Shown: one piece after another, positions 1 through 8,788 of the stretch | How the letters are laid out: the number at the start of each line of letters is the position of its first letter | How positions within the stretch are numbered: the stretch's first letter is position 1 | Origin: Xanthobacteraceae bacterium | GTDB lineage: Bacteria; Pseudomonadota; Alphaproteobacteria; Rhizobiales; Xanthobacteraceae | DNA length: 35,827 bases | NCBI GenBank assembly: GCA_019746135.1 | Contig: JAIESI010000228.1 | Coordinates: forward strand, 1-35,827 | Direction: 5' to 3' | Position numbers and translations under genes: made by a program | The notes under the pieces: model-generated | Seen by the model: the letters and a program-made list of their open reading frames with translations, nothing else | Told to the model about the DNA's origin: nothing | Database searches by the model: none

Positions 1-72
1 TGTTCCCGAAAATGCCAGAAAACCGGCGCGCACCGCAGCCCGACCGTGCAAAGACAGTGTGAGATATCCGGG

Positions 73-894
73 CTAGCGGCGTTGCGGCACACGCCCGCGC
101 ACCGCCCATGCCGTCGCGGTCAGCGAGCGCGGCCCGTCCGGGGCCCCGGACAGAAACGCGGCGCGAACGCTGGCCTTCACTTGGCGTCTCAGATCGGGAT
201 CGAGTCCTGCCGCGTAGGTGCCGACCGGCCCCTGGCCGCCGAGCAGGGGCTCCCAGTAGTCGTCGAAGCTCGCGTAGTCCATCCGGATGGTCAGCGATCC
301 GCGCCGCACCCGTTCGAGGCCGCTTTCGTCGAACAGCTTCTCGAGCCCGTCCGGCAGCGCCAGTGCGCCGGAAAACAATTTGTCGCGAACCTGGCCTGCG
401 CCGGGATCGATGCCCGCGGCGGTGTCCCAGAACATGCGTTGAAAGACGAGGCCGCCGCGGAAGTCCCAGACCGATGCCGCCACCACGCCGCCGGATCGCG
501 TGACGCGCATCATTTCGCGCAGCGCCACGCGCGGATCGGGAACGAAGTTCAGCACAAGCTGCGCGGCCGCCGCGGCGAATGTATTGCTCGCCTGTGGCAG
601 CTTCATCGCATCAGCCACCCTGTAGTCGATTTCCGCGTCGGCCTGCCCGCACGCGAACGCGACGTAGGCATCGGACACGTCGATGCCGCAGACTCTGCGC
701 TCGGGCCAGCGATGCTTCATCGCGCGCGCGAGGCTGCCGGTGCCGCAGCCGACGTCGAGCAGTGCCCCGTCCGGCGGATCGATGAAGTCGAGAAAGGGCT
801 GCGACAGCCGCTCCGTCCAGCGGCCGAGGAAGATGTCGTAGGCCGCGCCGTCGGTTGCGGCATAGGCGAGGCCGGTTGCGGCGCGTTCGTTCAT
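73..894 (-). CDS. Class I SAM-dependent methyltransferase
   Basis: Predicted cytosolic methyltransferase of 273 residues that uses S-adenosylmethionine; the acceptor is not evident. The Rossmann motif I is LLDVGCGTGSLA (about residues 44-55), followed by an acidic GIDVSDAYV strand end and a motif-III-like stretch LREMMRVTRSGGVVAASVWD, the usual order for the UbiE/Methyltransf_11 group. The frame stays open upstream to 1068, but I chose the ATG at 894 because GGAG lies about 8 bases ahead of it and the sequence upstream does not look like protein. The gene is divergent from the GMC oxidoreductase, with about 200 bp between them. The family call is firm and the substrate is unknown. Confidence 0.85.
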   Translation of the reverse strand: MNERAATGLAYAATDGAAYDIFLGRWTERLSQPFLDFIDPPDGALLDVGCGTGSLARAMKHRWPERRVCGIDVSDAYVAFACGQADAEIDYRVADAMKLPQASNTFAAAAAQLVLNFVPDPRVALREMMRVTRSGGVVAASVWDFRGGLVFQRMFWDTAAGIDPGAGQVRDKLFSGALALPDGLEKLFDESGLERVRRGSLTIRMDYASFDDYWEPLLGGQGPVGTYAAGLDPDLRRQVKASVRAAFLSGAPDGPRSLTATAWAVRGRVPQRR

Positions 895-1091
895 GGCGGT
901 TCTCCGCGGCACGAGGCCGTGTTGTCGGGATCGAATTGACCGGAACCGCCGTTCCGGCCGATGCGAGCGCGCGGGCAGCGCGCCGCGTTCGCGAGGCAGG
1001 TTAGCAATGAAACCGCCAAAACTTAAATGCCCGGCGGAGATTGCACCGCGCCTCCCGGCGCAGCACACTGACGGGTGATGCGGGAGGCATG

Positions 1092-2723
1092 ATGTCCGAA
1101 GCGGCGCCGCTCGACGGCGAATACGACTACATCATCGTCGGCGCGGGCTCGGCCGGCTGCGTGCTGGCGAACCGGCTGTCAGCCGATCCGAAAAGCCGCG
1201 TGCTGCTGCTCGAGGCCGGCGGCCGCGACAACTGGATCTGGTTTCACATTCCGGTCGGCTATCTCTTTGCGATCGGCAATCCGCGCTCGGACTGGATGTT
1301 CAAGACCGAGCCGGTGCCGGGGCTGAACGGCCGCGCGCTGAACTATCCGCGCGGCAAGGCGATCGGCGGCTCGTCGTCGATCAATGCCATGATCTACATG
1401 CGCGGCCAGGCGGCCGATTACGACCATTGGCGGCAACTCGGCCTCACCGGCTGGGGCTGGAACGACGTGCTGCCGGTCTTCAAGAAGCACGAGCACCACT
1501 TCCTGGGTGAAAGCGAGCATCACGCGGTCGGCGGCGAATGGCGGATCGAGCATCCGCGCGTGCGCTGGGACCTGCTCGATGCGTTCCGCGCCGCAGCCGA
1601 GCAGGCCGGCATCCGGCGCATCGTCGATTTCAACACCGGCGACAACGAGGGCTCCGCGCCCTATCACGTCAACCAGAAGTTCGGCCGCCGCTGGTCCGCG
1701 GCGCGCGGCTTCCTCAAGCCGGTGCTGCACCGGCAGAACTTGCGGCTCGAGACCGGCTGCATGGTCGAGCGCGTGACGTTCGACGGCAGGCGCGCCAACG
1801 GCGTGCAGTTTCGGCAGAACGGCGAGGCGAAGCTTGCGCGCTGCAAGGGCGAGGTGATCCTCGCCGCGGGCTCGATCGGCTCGGTGCAGACGCTGCTGCT
1901 GTCCGGGGTCGGTCCCGCCACGCAATTGTCGTCGCTCGGCATTCCGGTCGTGCTCGACAGACCGGGCGTCGGCGAAAACCTTCAGGACCATCTGCAATTG
2001 CGGATGATCTACAAGGTCACCGGCGTGAGGACGCTGAACGAGATGTACGCCTCGCGGTTCGGCCGCGCGCAGATTTTCCTCGACTATGCGTTCCGCCGCC
2101 GCGGCCCGCTGACCATGGCGCCATCGCAACTCGGCCTGTTCACCCGCTCCGACGAGCGCCGCGAGCGCGCCAACATCCAGTATCACGTGCAGCCTTTGTC
2201 GCTCGACCGCTTCGGCGAGCCGCTGCACGCGTTCCCGGCCTTCACCGCCAGCGTCGCCAATGTGCAGCCGACCAGCCGTGGCCACATCCGGCTCAAATCG
2301 TCCAATCCGATGGACGCACCGGCGATCCAGCCGAATTATCTTTCGACCGACGAGGACCGGCGGGTCGCCGCCGATTCGATTCGCGTCACCCGCAACATCG
2401 TGGCGCAGCCTGCGTTGAAAGCCTTCCAGCCGGTCGAATATCTGCCGGGCGAAAGCGTGCGCGATGGCGACGAGGCGGCGCTGGTGAAATCCGCGGGCGA
2501 TGTCGGCACCACCATCTTCCATCCGGTCGGCACCGCGAAGATGGGCCTTCAGAGCGATCCGCTGGCGGTGGTGGATGAACGGTTGCGCGTGTTCGGCATC
2601 GAGCGGCTTCGTGTCGCGGATGCCTCGGTGATGCCGACGATTACCTCGGGCAACACCAATTCGCCGGTCATCATGATCGCCGAAAAGGCGGCGGGCATGA
2701 TCCTCGAGGACGCCGGCCGCTGA
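1092..2723 (+). CDS. GMC-family FAD-dependent oxidoreductase (choline dehydrogenase-like)
   Basis: Flavoprotein of 543 residues that oxidises an alcohol, probably passing electrons to the respiratory chain or a carrier. Visible parts: the FAD-binding motif GAGSAG (residues 17-22), GMC signature 1 ([20 protein letters not shown]), signature 2 near [16 protein letters not shown], and the catalytic pair His477 (HPVGTAKMG) and Asn521 (GNTNSP), spaced 44 residues apart as in choline oxidase. ATG codons occur at 1089 and 1092; GGGAGG at 1082-1087 gives a workable spacing only to 1092. A permease gene follows 101 bp downstream on the same strand. Many alphaproteobacterial paralogues act on alcohols other than choline, so no gene symbol is given. 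Confidence 0.93.
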   Translation: MSEAAPLDGEYDYIIVGAGSAGCVLANRLSADPKSRVLLLEAGGRDNWIWFHIPVGYLFAIGNPRSDWMFKTEPVPGLNGRALNYPRGKAIGGSSSINAMIYMRGQAADYDHWRQLGLTGWGWNDVLPVFKKHEHHFLGESEHHAVGGEWRIEHPRVRWDLLDAFRAAAEQAGIRRIVDFNTGDNEGSAPYHVNQKFGRRWSAARGFLKPVLHRQNLRLETGCMVERVTFDGRRANGVQFRQNGEAKLARCKGEVILAAGSIGSVQTLLLSGVGPATQLSSLGIPVVLDRPGVGENLQDHLQLRMIYKVTGVRTLNEMYASRFGRAQIFLDYAFRRRGPLTMAPSQLGLFTRSDERRERANIQYHVQPLSLDRFGEPLHAFPAFTASVANVQPTSRGHIRLKSSNPMDAPAIQPNYLSTDEDRRVAADSIRVTRNIVAQPALKAFQPVEYLPGESVRDGDEAALVKSAGDVGTTIFHPVGTAKMGLQSDPLAVVDERLRVFGIERLRVADASVMPTITSGNTNSPVIMIAEKAAGMILEDAGR

Positions 2724-2824
2724 ACTTTGGCGGTGCCCGCAACCATTGCCCGAATCTGCCGTTGTCCTGAACCATAGCTTTGGGCGGGTCCGGATTTGGC
2801 AGGGGATCCGTCCCTGAGGGCTTG

Positions 2825-3574
2825 ATGACGACCGAATTTGTCCTGCTGCTGGCCATCGGCTTTGTCGCGCAATTGATCGACGGCGCGCTGGGCATGGCCT
2901 ATGGCGTGATCACCAACAGCGCGCTGCTGATGATCGGCCTGCCGCCGGCGCATGCGAGCGCGGTGGTCCACACCGCCGAGGTGTTCACGACCGGCGCATC
3001 GGCGGCCTCGCACATTTACCACCGCAACGTCGACTGGCGTTTTGTGATGCGGCTCGGCATTCCGGGCGTGCTTGGTGCGATTCTCGGCGCGTGGATCCTC
3101 TCCAACCTCGATCTCGCCGCCGCGCGGCGCTGGGTCTATCTCTATCTGCTGGTGATGGGCTGCTACATCCTGTTCAAGTCGTTCCGCATCGCGCCGCAAC
3201 GCAAGGACCCGGCGAAGTGGCTGCCGCCGGTCGGATTCGCCGGCGGCTTTCTCGACGCCAGCGGCGGCGGCGGCTGGGGCCCGATGGTGACGACGACACT
3301 GCTCGGCTCGGGCCACGCGCCGCGCCAGACGGTGGGCTCGGTCAACACCACTGAGTTCTTCGTCACGCTCGCGGCCGCCACCACGTTCTTCGTCGAGCTT
3401 GGCATCGCGCCGCTGCAGCATCTGCTGCCGATCATCATCGGCGGTCTTATCGCCGCGCCGCTCGGCGGCTGGGCGGTCAAGAAAGTGTCGGCCCGGGCGC
3501 TGATGACCGCGGTCGGCGGCGTGATCGTCGCGCTGTCGCTGTTTCAGCTCGCGCGGATCTACCGGCTGATCTGA
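2825..3574 (+). CDS. TauE/SafE-family sulfite/anion permease
   Basis: Inner-membrane protein of 249 residues with about seven to eight hydrophobic segments, matching the TauE/SafE (DUF81) family that moves sulfite, sulfoacetate or other small anions. The N-terminal repeat starts FVAQLIDGALGMAYGVITNS and the second half has FAGGFLDASGGGGWGPMVTT, the paired glycine-rich half-repeats typical of the family. The frame opens at 2780, but the ATG at 2825 follows GAGGG with a spacing of 5 and directly starts the first membrane segment. It ends 7 bp before the stop of mepA, which runs in the opposite direction. The transported ion cannot be read from the sequence. Confidence 0.88.
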   Translation: MTTEFVLLLAIGFVAQLIDGALGMAYGVITNSALLMIGLPPAHASAVVHTAEVFTTGASAASHIYHRNVDWRFVMRLGIPGVLGAILGAWILSNLDLAAARRWVYLYLLVMGCYILFKSFRIAPQRKDPAKWLPPVGFAGGFLDASGGGGWGPMVTTTLLGSGHAPRQTVGSVNTTEFFVTLAAATTFFVELGIAPLQHLLPIIIGGLIAAPLGGWAVKKVSARALMTAVGGVIVALSLFQLARIYRLI

Positions 3575-3581
3575 TAAAATC

Positions 3582-4508
3582 TCAGTTCGATATCAGGACC
3601 TGCTTGCAGGCCGCCGGCAGCGCCGACATGAGGACGGGCTTGCGCACGCCGCCCGGCGCGGGGTTGAGGTTCTTCTTCTGGAACCACCAGTCGAGGTCCG
3701 CGCCGCAGCCTTCGTCGGACGGCGGCACGGGTTGCCCCTTGCACTCCGGGCTGTCGGCCGGGCAGCCGATGCGGATGTGGAAGTGATAGTTGTGGCCGTA
3801 GACCGGACGGACCTTGTGCAGCCACGACCGGTCGCCTTTCACGTCGCGGCACAGCGCCTTCTTGATCGCCGGGTTGGCGAGTACGCGCTCGATCTCCGGG
3901 TCCTTCGCAACCATCTTGTAGAGCGCGATGTACTTGTCCGACCAGATCTTCGGATTGACGTCCATCCAGTCGTCGGCAACCACGTTGTTTGCCATCATCT
4001 CCTCGCGCTCCTTGCGCGAGAGCTCACGCTCCGGCATCGGCGTCAGCCACACGTCGGCATCAAGTCCAACCTGATGGCTCCAGTGGCCGGTGAGCATCGG
4101 TCCGCCGCGCGGCTGCGCCATGTCGCCGATCAGCAATCCGGGCCAGCCGATCGATGGCGCCTTGTTGGCCAGGCGCTCGAGCGTCTTCACCAGGTTCGGG
4201 TGGCCCCAGTTGCGGTTGCGCGAGATCCGCATCACCTGCCAGGTCGGCCCGTTGATCGGCAGCAACACGCCGCCGGCAAGGCAGCCGTGCGTGTAGTAGC
4301 CGATCGACCGCGCCGCCATGTTGGCGGCGGGCTGCACCTTGCGGCCGAACAAATCTTTGGCCGGCGTGTTTGGATCGTCCGGCTTGGCCAATGGCGGCAG
4401 CGTCCGGGTTTCCAGCGTGCCGAGATCCTGCGCGACCGCGAGCCCGCTTCCCGCGATCAGCAGGACGGCAGTCCGCGCCAGCAGGCAGGCCCAGCGGAAT
4501 CGGGACAT
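3582..4508 (-). CDS. mepA: Penicillin-insensitive murein endopeptidase MepA
   Basis: Periplasmic LAS-family zinc metallopeptidase that cuts D-Ala-meso-DAP cross-links in peptidoglycan. The protein has 308 residues, slightly longer than the E. coli enzyme. Residues 1-26 are a signal peptide ending AVAQ. The zinc ligands are visible: His145 and Asp152 in GHWSHQVGLDAD and His244 in HNYHFHIRIG, with the same H-x6-D spacing as the E. coli protein. Several cysteines (76, 220, 249, 256, 268, 301) could form the family's disulfides. It is divergent from the L,D-transpeptidase gene at 4676, so two peptidoglycan-remodelling genes share a 167-bp promoter region. Confidence 0.95.
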   Translation of the reverse strand: MSRFRWACLLARTAVLLIAGSGLAVAQDLGTLETRTLPPLAKPDDPNTPAKDLFGRKVQPAANMAARSIGYYTHGCLAGGVLLPINGPTWQVMRISRNRNWGHPNLVKTLERLANKAPSIGWPGLLIGDMAQPRGGPMLTGHWSHQVGLDADVWLTPMPERELSRKEREEMMANNVVADDWMDVNPKIWSDKYIALYKMVAKDPEIERVLANPAIKKALCRDVKGDRSWLHKVRPVYGHNYHFHIRIGCPADSPECKGQPVPPSDEGCGADLDWWFQKKNLNPAPGGVRKPVLMSALPAACKQVLISN

Positions 4509-4675
4509 GCGTCATTTTTACCCAAGCCGGCCCGGCCCGGCAATTCCGGTCACTGTGGCCTGGCCGGCACAGCGCGCCTTATGCACGCCATTCAACGGCG
4601 GCGGCCTTTACAAGCCGCGCAGCCTTGCGAAAATCTTCCTGAGATTCGGAAAATTATTCTTTTTTGGAGATGGGA

Positions 4676-5326
4676 ATGCGTCCCCTGATCGGCATGGCGG
4701 TGATGGCGGGCGTTGCGATTGCCGGTTCTCTGGCCTGCGCCGATCCGGCGCGCGCCGGCATTGTCATCGCGATCGACAAGTCGATCCAGCGCATGACCGT
4801 TGTGGTCGACGGCAAGGAGCAATACCTCTGGAAGGTTTCGACCGGCACCCTCGGCGGGCCGAGGTCCGGCACCTATCGGCCGCAGCGGCTGGAGAAGTCG
4901 TGGTTCTCGCGCAAGTACGGCATGTCGCCGATGCCGCACTCGATCTTCTTCGACGAGGGCTATGCGATCCACGGCACCGTCTACGTGTCGCGGCTCGGCA
5001 ACCGCGCGTCGCACGGCTGCGTGCGGCTGCATCCGTCGAACGCGGCGACGCTGTTCAGCCTGGTTCGGAGCCGAGGCATGGGCGGCACGACCATCGTCGT
5101 CAGCAATGCCGGCTGGCCTGCGGCCGCGAAAAAGCCCGCACCGGAGGCGCAGGTGAAGGCGAACCCGCCGAAGCTCGCAACGCCTGGCACCGTTGCGCCG
5201 CCGTCACTCGCTTCGGTGAAATCCGAAAGGATTCTGATCGAGCGGATTGTCGACACCGCGCCCGGATCGACCGGTACGGTTTTGGTTCAACCGGCCGAGT
5301 CGCCCCGCGTGATCCTCACTCGATGA
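4676..5326 (+). CDS. Exported L,D-transpeptidase (YkuD domain)
   Basis: Periplasmic cross-linking enzyme of 216 residues that would form 3-3 peptide bridges or attach proteins to peptidoglycan. Residues 1-27 form a signal peptide (cleavage after ARA). The YkuD domain spans about residues 28-142, with His99 (YAIHGT) and the catalytic SHGCVRL motif, Cys115 and Arg117. The C-terminal 70 residues are Ala/Pro/Lys-rich and look unstructured. GGAG at 4666-4669 lies 6 bases before the ATG at 4676, better than the ATG at 4670. The 3' end overlaps the convergent cupredoxin gene by 11 bp. Confidence 0.93.
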   Translation: MRPLIGMAVMAGVAIAGSLACADPARAGIVIAIDKSIQRMTVVVDGKEQYLWKVSTGTLGGPRSGTYRPQRLEKSWFSRKYGMSPMPHSIFFDEGYAIHGTVYVSRLGNRASHGCVRLHPSNAATLFSLVRSRGMGGTTIVVSNAGWPAAAKKPAPEAQVKANPPKLATPGTVAPPSLASVKSERILIERIVDTAPGSTGTVLVQPAESPRVILTR

Positions 5327-5795
5327 CGATCTCGCCGATCATGCCGTGGTCGGCATGCGTCTTGCCGTCCTTGCCGACAATGCCGCAGCGCAAGTCCGCC
5401 ACCTTGCCGGTCGCGACCGGCACGAACCACCATTCGGCGCTGTGGCCCGGATAGACCTCGACCTCGCGGATCGCGCCTTTGAACTCGGCGAGCGTGGTGG
5501 GCTTGCCGTCGCGGGTCTGCACCACCTGGACCTTGCGGGTGTAGATGAGCTGCGAGAAGCCGTGCGAGGTGAAGTAGTGCGGGTCCTCGCTCTGGTTGCG
5601 CAGCACGAGCTTGTAGAGCTTGCCGGTCTCGAACTTGATGCTGCTCGGCAGGAACGCGTGCTGGCCGGGCTTGCCGAGGTCCACCGTGACCTCGATCGGC
5701 GGCTGGCCGGCGAGATTGCCCGCGGCATAGCCCGCCGCGGTGCCGGTGAGGGCGCCTGCCACTCCCGCCGCGATCACTTGAAGCCAAAAACGCAT
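5316..5795 (-). CDS. Exported cupredoxin-like copper-binding protein
   Basis: Small exported protein of 159 residues with a hydrophobic N-terminus (residues 3-28) that could be a signal peptide or membrane anchor. The rest is a beta-rich domain with candidate type-1 copper ligands: His73 (DPHYF), Cys137 (LRCGI), His147 or His150, and Met152 in HADHGM. The order His...Cys...His...Met is that of cupredoxins. The start is the ATG at 5795, preceded by GAGGGG at about 6 bases; the longer frame to 5939 reads through promoter sequence. A direct repeat of TTGCAAAT lies about 45 bp upstream. A function in copper handling or electron transfer is inferred, not shown. Confidence 0.78.
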   Translation of the reverse strand: MRFWLQVIAAGVAGALTGTAAGYAAGNLAGQPPIEVTVDLGKPGQHAFLPSSIKFETGKLYKLVLRNQSEDPHYFTSHGFSQLIYTRKVQVVQTRDGKPTTLAEFKGAIREVEVYPGHSAEWWFVPVATGKVADLRCGIVGKDGKTHADHGMIGEIVIE

Positions 5796-5832
5796 GTCGT
5801 CACCCCTCTGAATTGAATCGATGGCGAAGCTT

Positions 5833-5860
5833 ATTGCTATTGCAAATGAGTTGCAAATAA
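5833..5860 (-). promoter_or_regulatory. Fur-family-like operator upstream of the cupredoxin gene
   Basis: The octamer TTGCAAAT occurs at 5840-5847 and 5851-5858, 11 bp apart (one helical turn), flanked by TTATTGC on the left and AAATAA on the right so that the whole 28-bp block is also an imperfect palindrome. It lies 38-65 bp upstream of the start of the cupredoxin-like gene, where an operator overlapping the promoter would be expected. AT-rich TTGCAA/TGCAAAT repeats resemble alphaproteobacterial Fur/Mur/Irr-type sites; which regulator, if any, binds here is inference. Confidence 0.45.
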
Positions 5861-5980
5861 CCCGTCGCCGATCGCGACGTTCGGGCCACGTCTTCGCGAA
5901 AAAGCCCGTTAAACTCAGAGGCATGCGGCTCGGCCGCAAACTTGAAACGCGACTTTGGGAAATCGAGGGAGGATGCGGCG

Positions 5981-6373
5981 ATGGCCGAGTACATGGGCAA
6001 ATCGGAGCAGCAGAAGAAGCGGGCCTATTCGCCGGCCGTCATCACGCAAGGCGGCAAGACGGTCTGGCTCGCCGGACAAACCGCGACGCAGGACGAGCAG
6101 GGCAACGACATCTCGGGGAACTTCGAGGCGCAGGTCAAAACCATCTTCAGCCTCATCGACAAGACGCTGCAGCACTGCGGCGGCAGCCTCGCCAACATGG
6201 TCACCATGACGGTGTTCATCATCGATCCGCGGCACGGCGACCGCTTCGTCGAGATGCGCGCGGGCTTCTTTCCGAGCGGCAACTATCCGGCGAGCGCGCT
6301 GATCACGGTGTCGAACTTCGCGCGTCCCGGCATGCTGATCGAGATTCAGGGCGTCGCCGTGATCGGCGGGTAG
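5981..6373 (+). CDS. RidA/YjgF/Rid-family protein
   Basis: Protein of 130 residues of the RidA fold, whose archetype hydrolyses reactive enamine/imine intermediates from PLP enzymes. The sequence keeps the family order: an N-terminal VWLAGQTA strand, the central IFSLIDKTLQHCGGSLANMV helix, and SNFARPGMLIEIQGVAV at the C-terminus, which carries the arginine that binds the carboxylate in RidA. The ATG at 5981 follows GAGGGAGG (5965-5972) with a spacing of 8; the frame upstream to 5942 lacks a site. It is convergent with the TPR/glycosyltransferase gene, with 12 bp between stops. Several Rid subfamilies lack deaminase activity, so the exact role is open. Confidence 0.9.
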   Translation: MAEYMGKSEQQKKRAYSPAVITQGGKTVWLAGQTATQDEQGNDISGNFEAQVKTIFSLIDKTLQHCGGSLANMVTMTVFIIDPRHGDRFVEMRAGFFPSGNYPASALITVSNFARPGMLIEIQGVAVIGG

Positions 6374-6385
6374 GACTGCGGCCGA

Positions 6386-8788
6386 TCACGGGCTGCTGCG
6401 CATCGGGTTGGCCTTGGGCCCGTCGGTGGCGAGCCTGACGGCCGGTCCGCCGGCGGCCTTGGCGAAGGCGCCGTTGTGCCAGTGCAGCGCGGACTTCTTG
6501 TAGTGCAGCCGGCAGTGGATCGCGACCGCGCGGGTGAGCTCGCCGCGTTCGAGCAGCAAGGTCCGGCCGAGCACCGCATCGGCACCGGCCGGATCGGACA
6601 GAAACTGCGCGAACACGCGCGACAAGAGGCCCGGCCCGGTGGACAGCCAGAGAAAGTCGCGGTCCCCGCGATTGACCGCGAGCACGGCCATTCTCAGGGC
6701 CTGCTCGATCACCGGATCTCCGGGCGCGACCCCAAGGACGTTGTTGCCGAGCGAGCCGAGATCCTCCTGGTAGCCCGCGAACGCGATGTCATCCGGCACG
6801 ATCGTCTCGAGGTGGGCCACCGCCCGGTCGTCCGCGTCGGCATAGAAGCCGCCTTCGAGGCTCAGGAACGCCAGCCGGAACAAATCGGCCTTCTGCGCCG
6901 GATGCGACGCGCGGGCGTAGGCTCGCAGCACCTCCGGCGGATGGTTTGCCGCGAGGAACGTGCGGGCCAGCCTGTCGTCGAAGCGCTGATAGTCCCAGTC
7001 CGGATGCATGTCCCGCCACGACTGCATCATTTCGACGACCGAGTCCGGCGGCGACGGCGCATCCCAGTACTGGATGATGCGCCGGGGAATTCCCGGTTTT
7101 GCGGCTGCCGCCGAATTCTCCGCGCCCGCGCCGCGCAGCCGGCCCGCCTGCCGCATCGCGATCAGGAGATAGATCGCGGCGGCGGTGCTGTCCGGCGCCC
7201 GCCGCGCGATCGCCTGCGCCCGCGCCAACCGCTCGGCAGCCGGCAGCGCCTGCAGCGTGCGCAGCTCGTGCACGTTGTCGCGGTCGAGCGCGTATTCGTT
7301 CAGCAGCTGTCCAAGGATGCTTTGCGACACGTTGATTGATTCGCCGCGGAGCAGAATTCGCGACGCCCCGAGCGTGATCGAAGCGCGCAGCGCCTGCCGC
7401 GCGCGATCGAGATCCAGGGTCAGCAGGTGCAGGCGTGCAACATCCCTGTGGGTGTTGCCATTGGCCGGATCGATTTCGATCGACCGGTGATATTCATCGA
7501 GGGCTTCCTCGAAGTCCCAGCGGTCCTGCGCAAGGTGGCCGCGCAGCGCATGAACGCGCGCCCGGTCGGGATTGCTGATCGCCGGCGCATTGCGCAGCGC
7601 CTGCTCCGCGGACGGGCCATCGCCAAGGCTCAGGTAGAACTGCACGCGCGCCGACCACGCGCCGAACGCTTCGATCTTGTCCGGCGCTGCGGCCATCGCC
7701 GCCCGTGCCTCGGTCAAGTGGCCGGCCATCCGGAGGATTTGCGCCCGCCTGGTGACGATCCCGGGATCGGTGCCGAAACTGTCCGTGGCCTGGTCGAGCA
7801 GTGCGAACGCCAGATCGGTGCGCCCCAGTTCCGCCGCCGCGCGGCTCGCGCTGAGGTATGGCATCGGATTTCCGGGATCGCTGCGGATCGCGCGAAACGA
7901 CCACTCGAGCGACGCCTGGTCGTCCTCGGCAAGCCAGCAGTGCTCGGCGAGCTGCATCAGCGCCGCAGGCTGCTCCGGATCGGCTTGCAGCGCGCGCTTC
8001 AGCAAGCTTTCCGATTCCGCGGGGTTGCCGAGCGCGCGTTCCTCCACGGCGAGCAGTGCGAGCGACTGAAGGTCGCCGGGATCGAGCGCCACGAGCTTCC
8101 TGAACGCGTCGCGCGCAGCCTTGTGGTCGCCGCGGCGGCGTTCGAGGGTGCCGATCTGCTTCCAGACCTTGGTGCTGTCGGGATCGCGCTCGAAGATCGC
8201 TTCGAGGATGCGCCGCGCCTCGTCGAACGCCTGGCGATCGCGCAGATCGGCGGCGATCTCGATCTGCACCCCGTCATGGGACGGATCGGTGGCCGCCGCG
8301 CGGCCGAGATGGGCCCGGGCGCCGTCATGGTCGCCGCGGCGGCGCAGGAGCCGCGCGAGGTTCAGCCGAACCCTCACGTCGTCCGGCGCGATGGCAACGG
8401 CCCGCTGCAGAAGCTCTTCCGCCTCCCCGAGCTGGGACCGGTCACGCAGCAGCACAGCCAGGTCGAACATGGCCTGAACGTGCTGTGGCTCGTCGGCGAG
8501 AACGCGCCGGAGCATCGAGGCGGCTTCGTCGAAGCGCGACAGAGCGGCAAGCTCGCGGGCGGCCTCCAGCCGGGCGCGCGGATGCTGCGGATCGGCGGCC
8601 GCCGCCCGTTCGAAATACGCCAGGGCCTGCTTGCGATCGCCGTCCCGGCGCGCCCGCACGCCCATGTTGCAGAGCGTGCGGGGATCAAGGTCGCGCGTGG
8701 CGGACGTCACCGTCGCGGGCCGGCGACCGCCGCTGGGCCCGACCGGCCGATCGTTGCCGGCCGGATCGGCCTCATGCCGCGGCAACAT
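6386..8788 (-). CDS. TPR-repeat protein with C-terminal DXD sugar-transferase domain
   Basis: Large protein of 800 residues. Residues about 35-470 are a run of tetratricopeptide repeats (for example LCNMGVRARRDGDRKQALAY and the 34-residue periodicity around DPGD, DPEQ, DPGN). Residues about 567-660 match the glycosyltransferase sugar-binding DXD region (Gly_transf_sug, OCH1-like): IPRRIIQYWD (567-576), then AQKADLFRLAFLSLEGGFY and the metal/nucleotide-sugar motif DADD at 651-654. No signal peptide is visible, so it should act in the cytoplasm, probably on a protein or lipid-linked acceptor. Its start overlaps the end of the Hint-domain gene by 17 bp, which implies joint translation and possibly a shared task such as modifying that protein. 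The acceptor is not known. Confidence 0.85.
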   Translation of the reverse strand: MLPRHEADPAGNDRPVGPSGGRRPATVTSATRDLDPRTLCNMGVRARRDGDRKQALAYFERAAAADPQHPRARLEAARELAALSRFDEAASMLRRVLADEPQHVQAMFDLAVLLRDRSQLGEAEELLQRAVAIAPDDVRVRLNLARLLRRRGDHDGARAHLGRAAATDPSHDGVQIEIAADLRDRQAFDEARRILEAIFERDPDSTKVWKQIGTLERRRGDHKAARDAFRKLVALDPGDLQSLALLAVEERALGNPAESESLLKRALQADPEQPAALMQLAEHCWLAEDDQASLEWSFRAIRSDPGNPMPYLSASRAAAELGRTDLAFALLDQATDSFGTDPGIVTRRAQILRMAGHLTEARAAMAAAPDKIEAFGAWSARVQFYLSLGDGPSAEQALRNAPAISNPDRARVHALRGHLAQDRWDFEEALDEYHRSIEIDPANGNTHRDVARLHLLTLDLDRARQALRASITLGASRILLRGESINVSQSILGQLLNEYALDRDNVHELRTLQALPAAERLARAQAIARRAPDSTAAAIYLLIAMRQAGRLRGAGAENSAAAAKPGIPRRIIQYWDAPSPPDSVVEMMQSWRDMHPDWDYQRFDDRLARTFLAANHPPEVLRAYARASHPAQKADLFRLAFLSLEGGFYADADDRAVAHLETIVPDDIAFAGYQEDLGSLGNNVLGVAPGDPVIEQALRMAVLAVNRGDRDFLWLSTGPGLLSRVFAQFLSDPAGADAVLGRTLLLERGELTRAVAIHCRLHYKKSALHWHNGAFAKAAGGPAVRLATDGPKANPMRSSP

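Noticed and set aside
1..72. A possible gene at the left edge
   Set aside because: The 72 bases before the methyltransferase stop are too short to show a coding signal.
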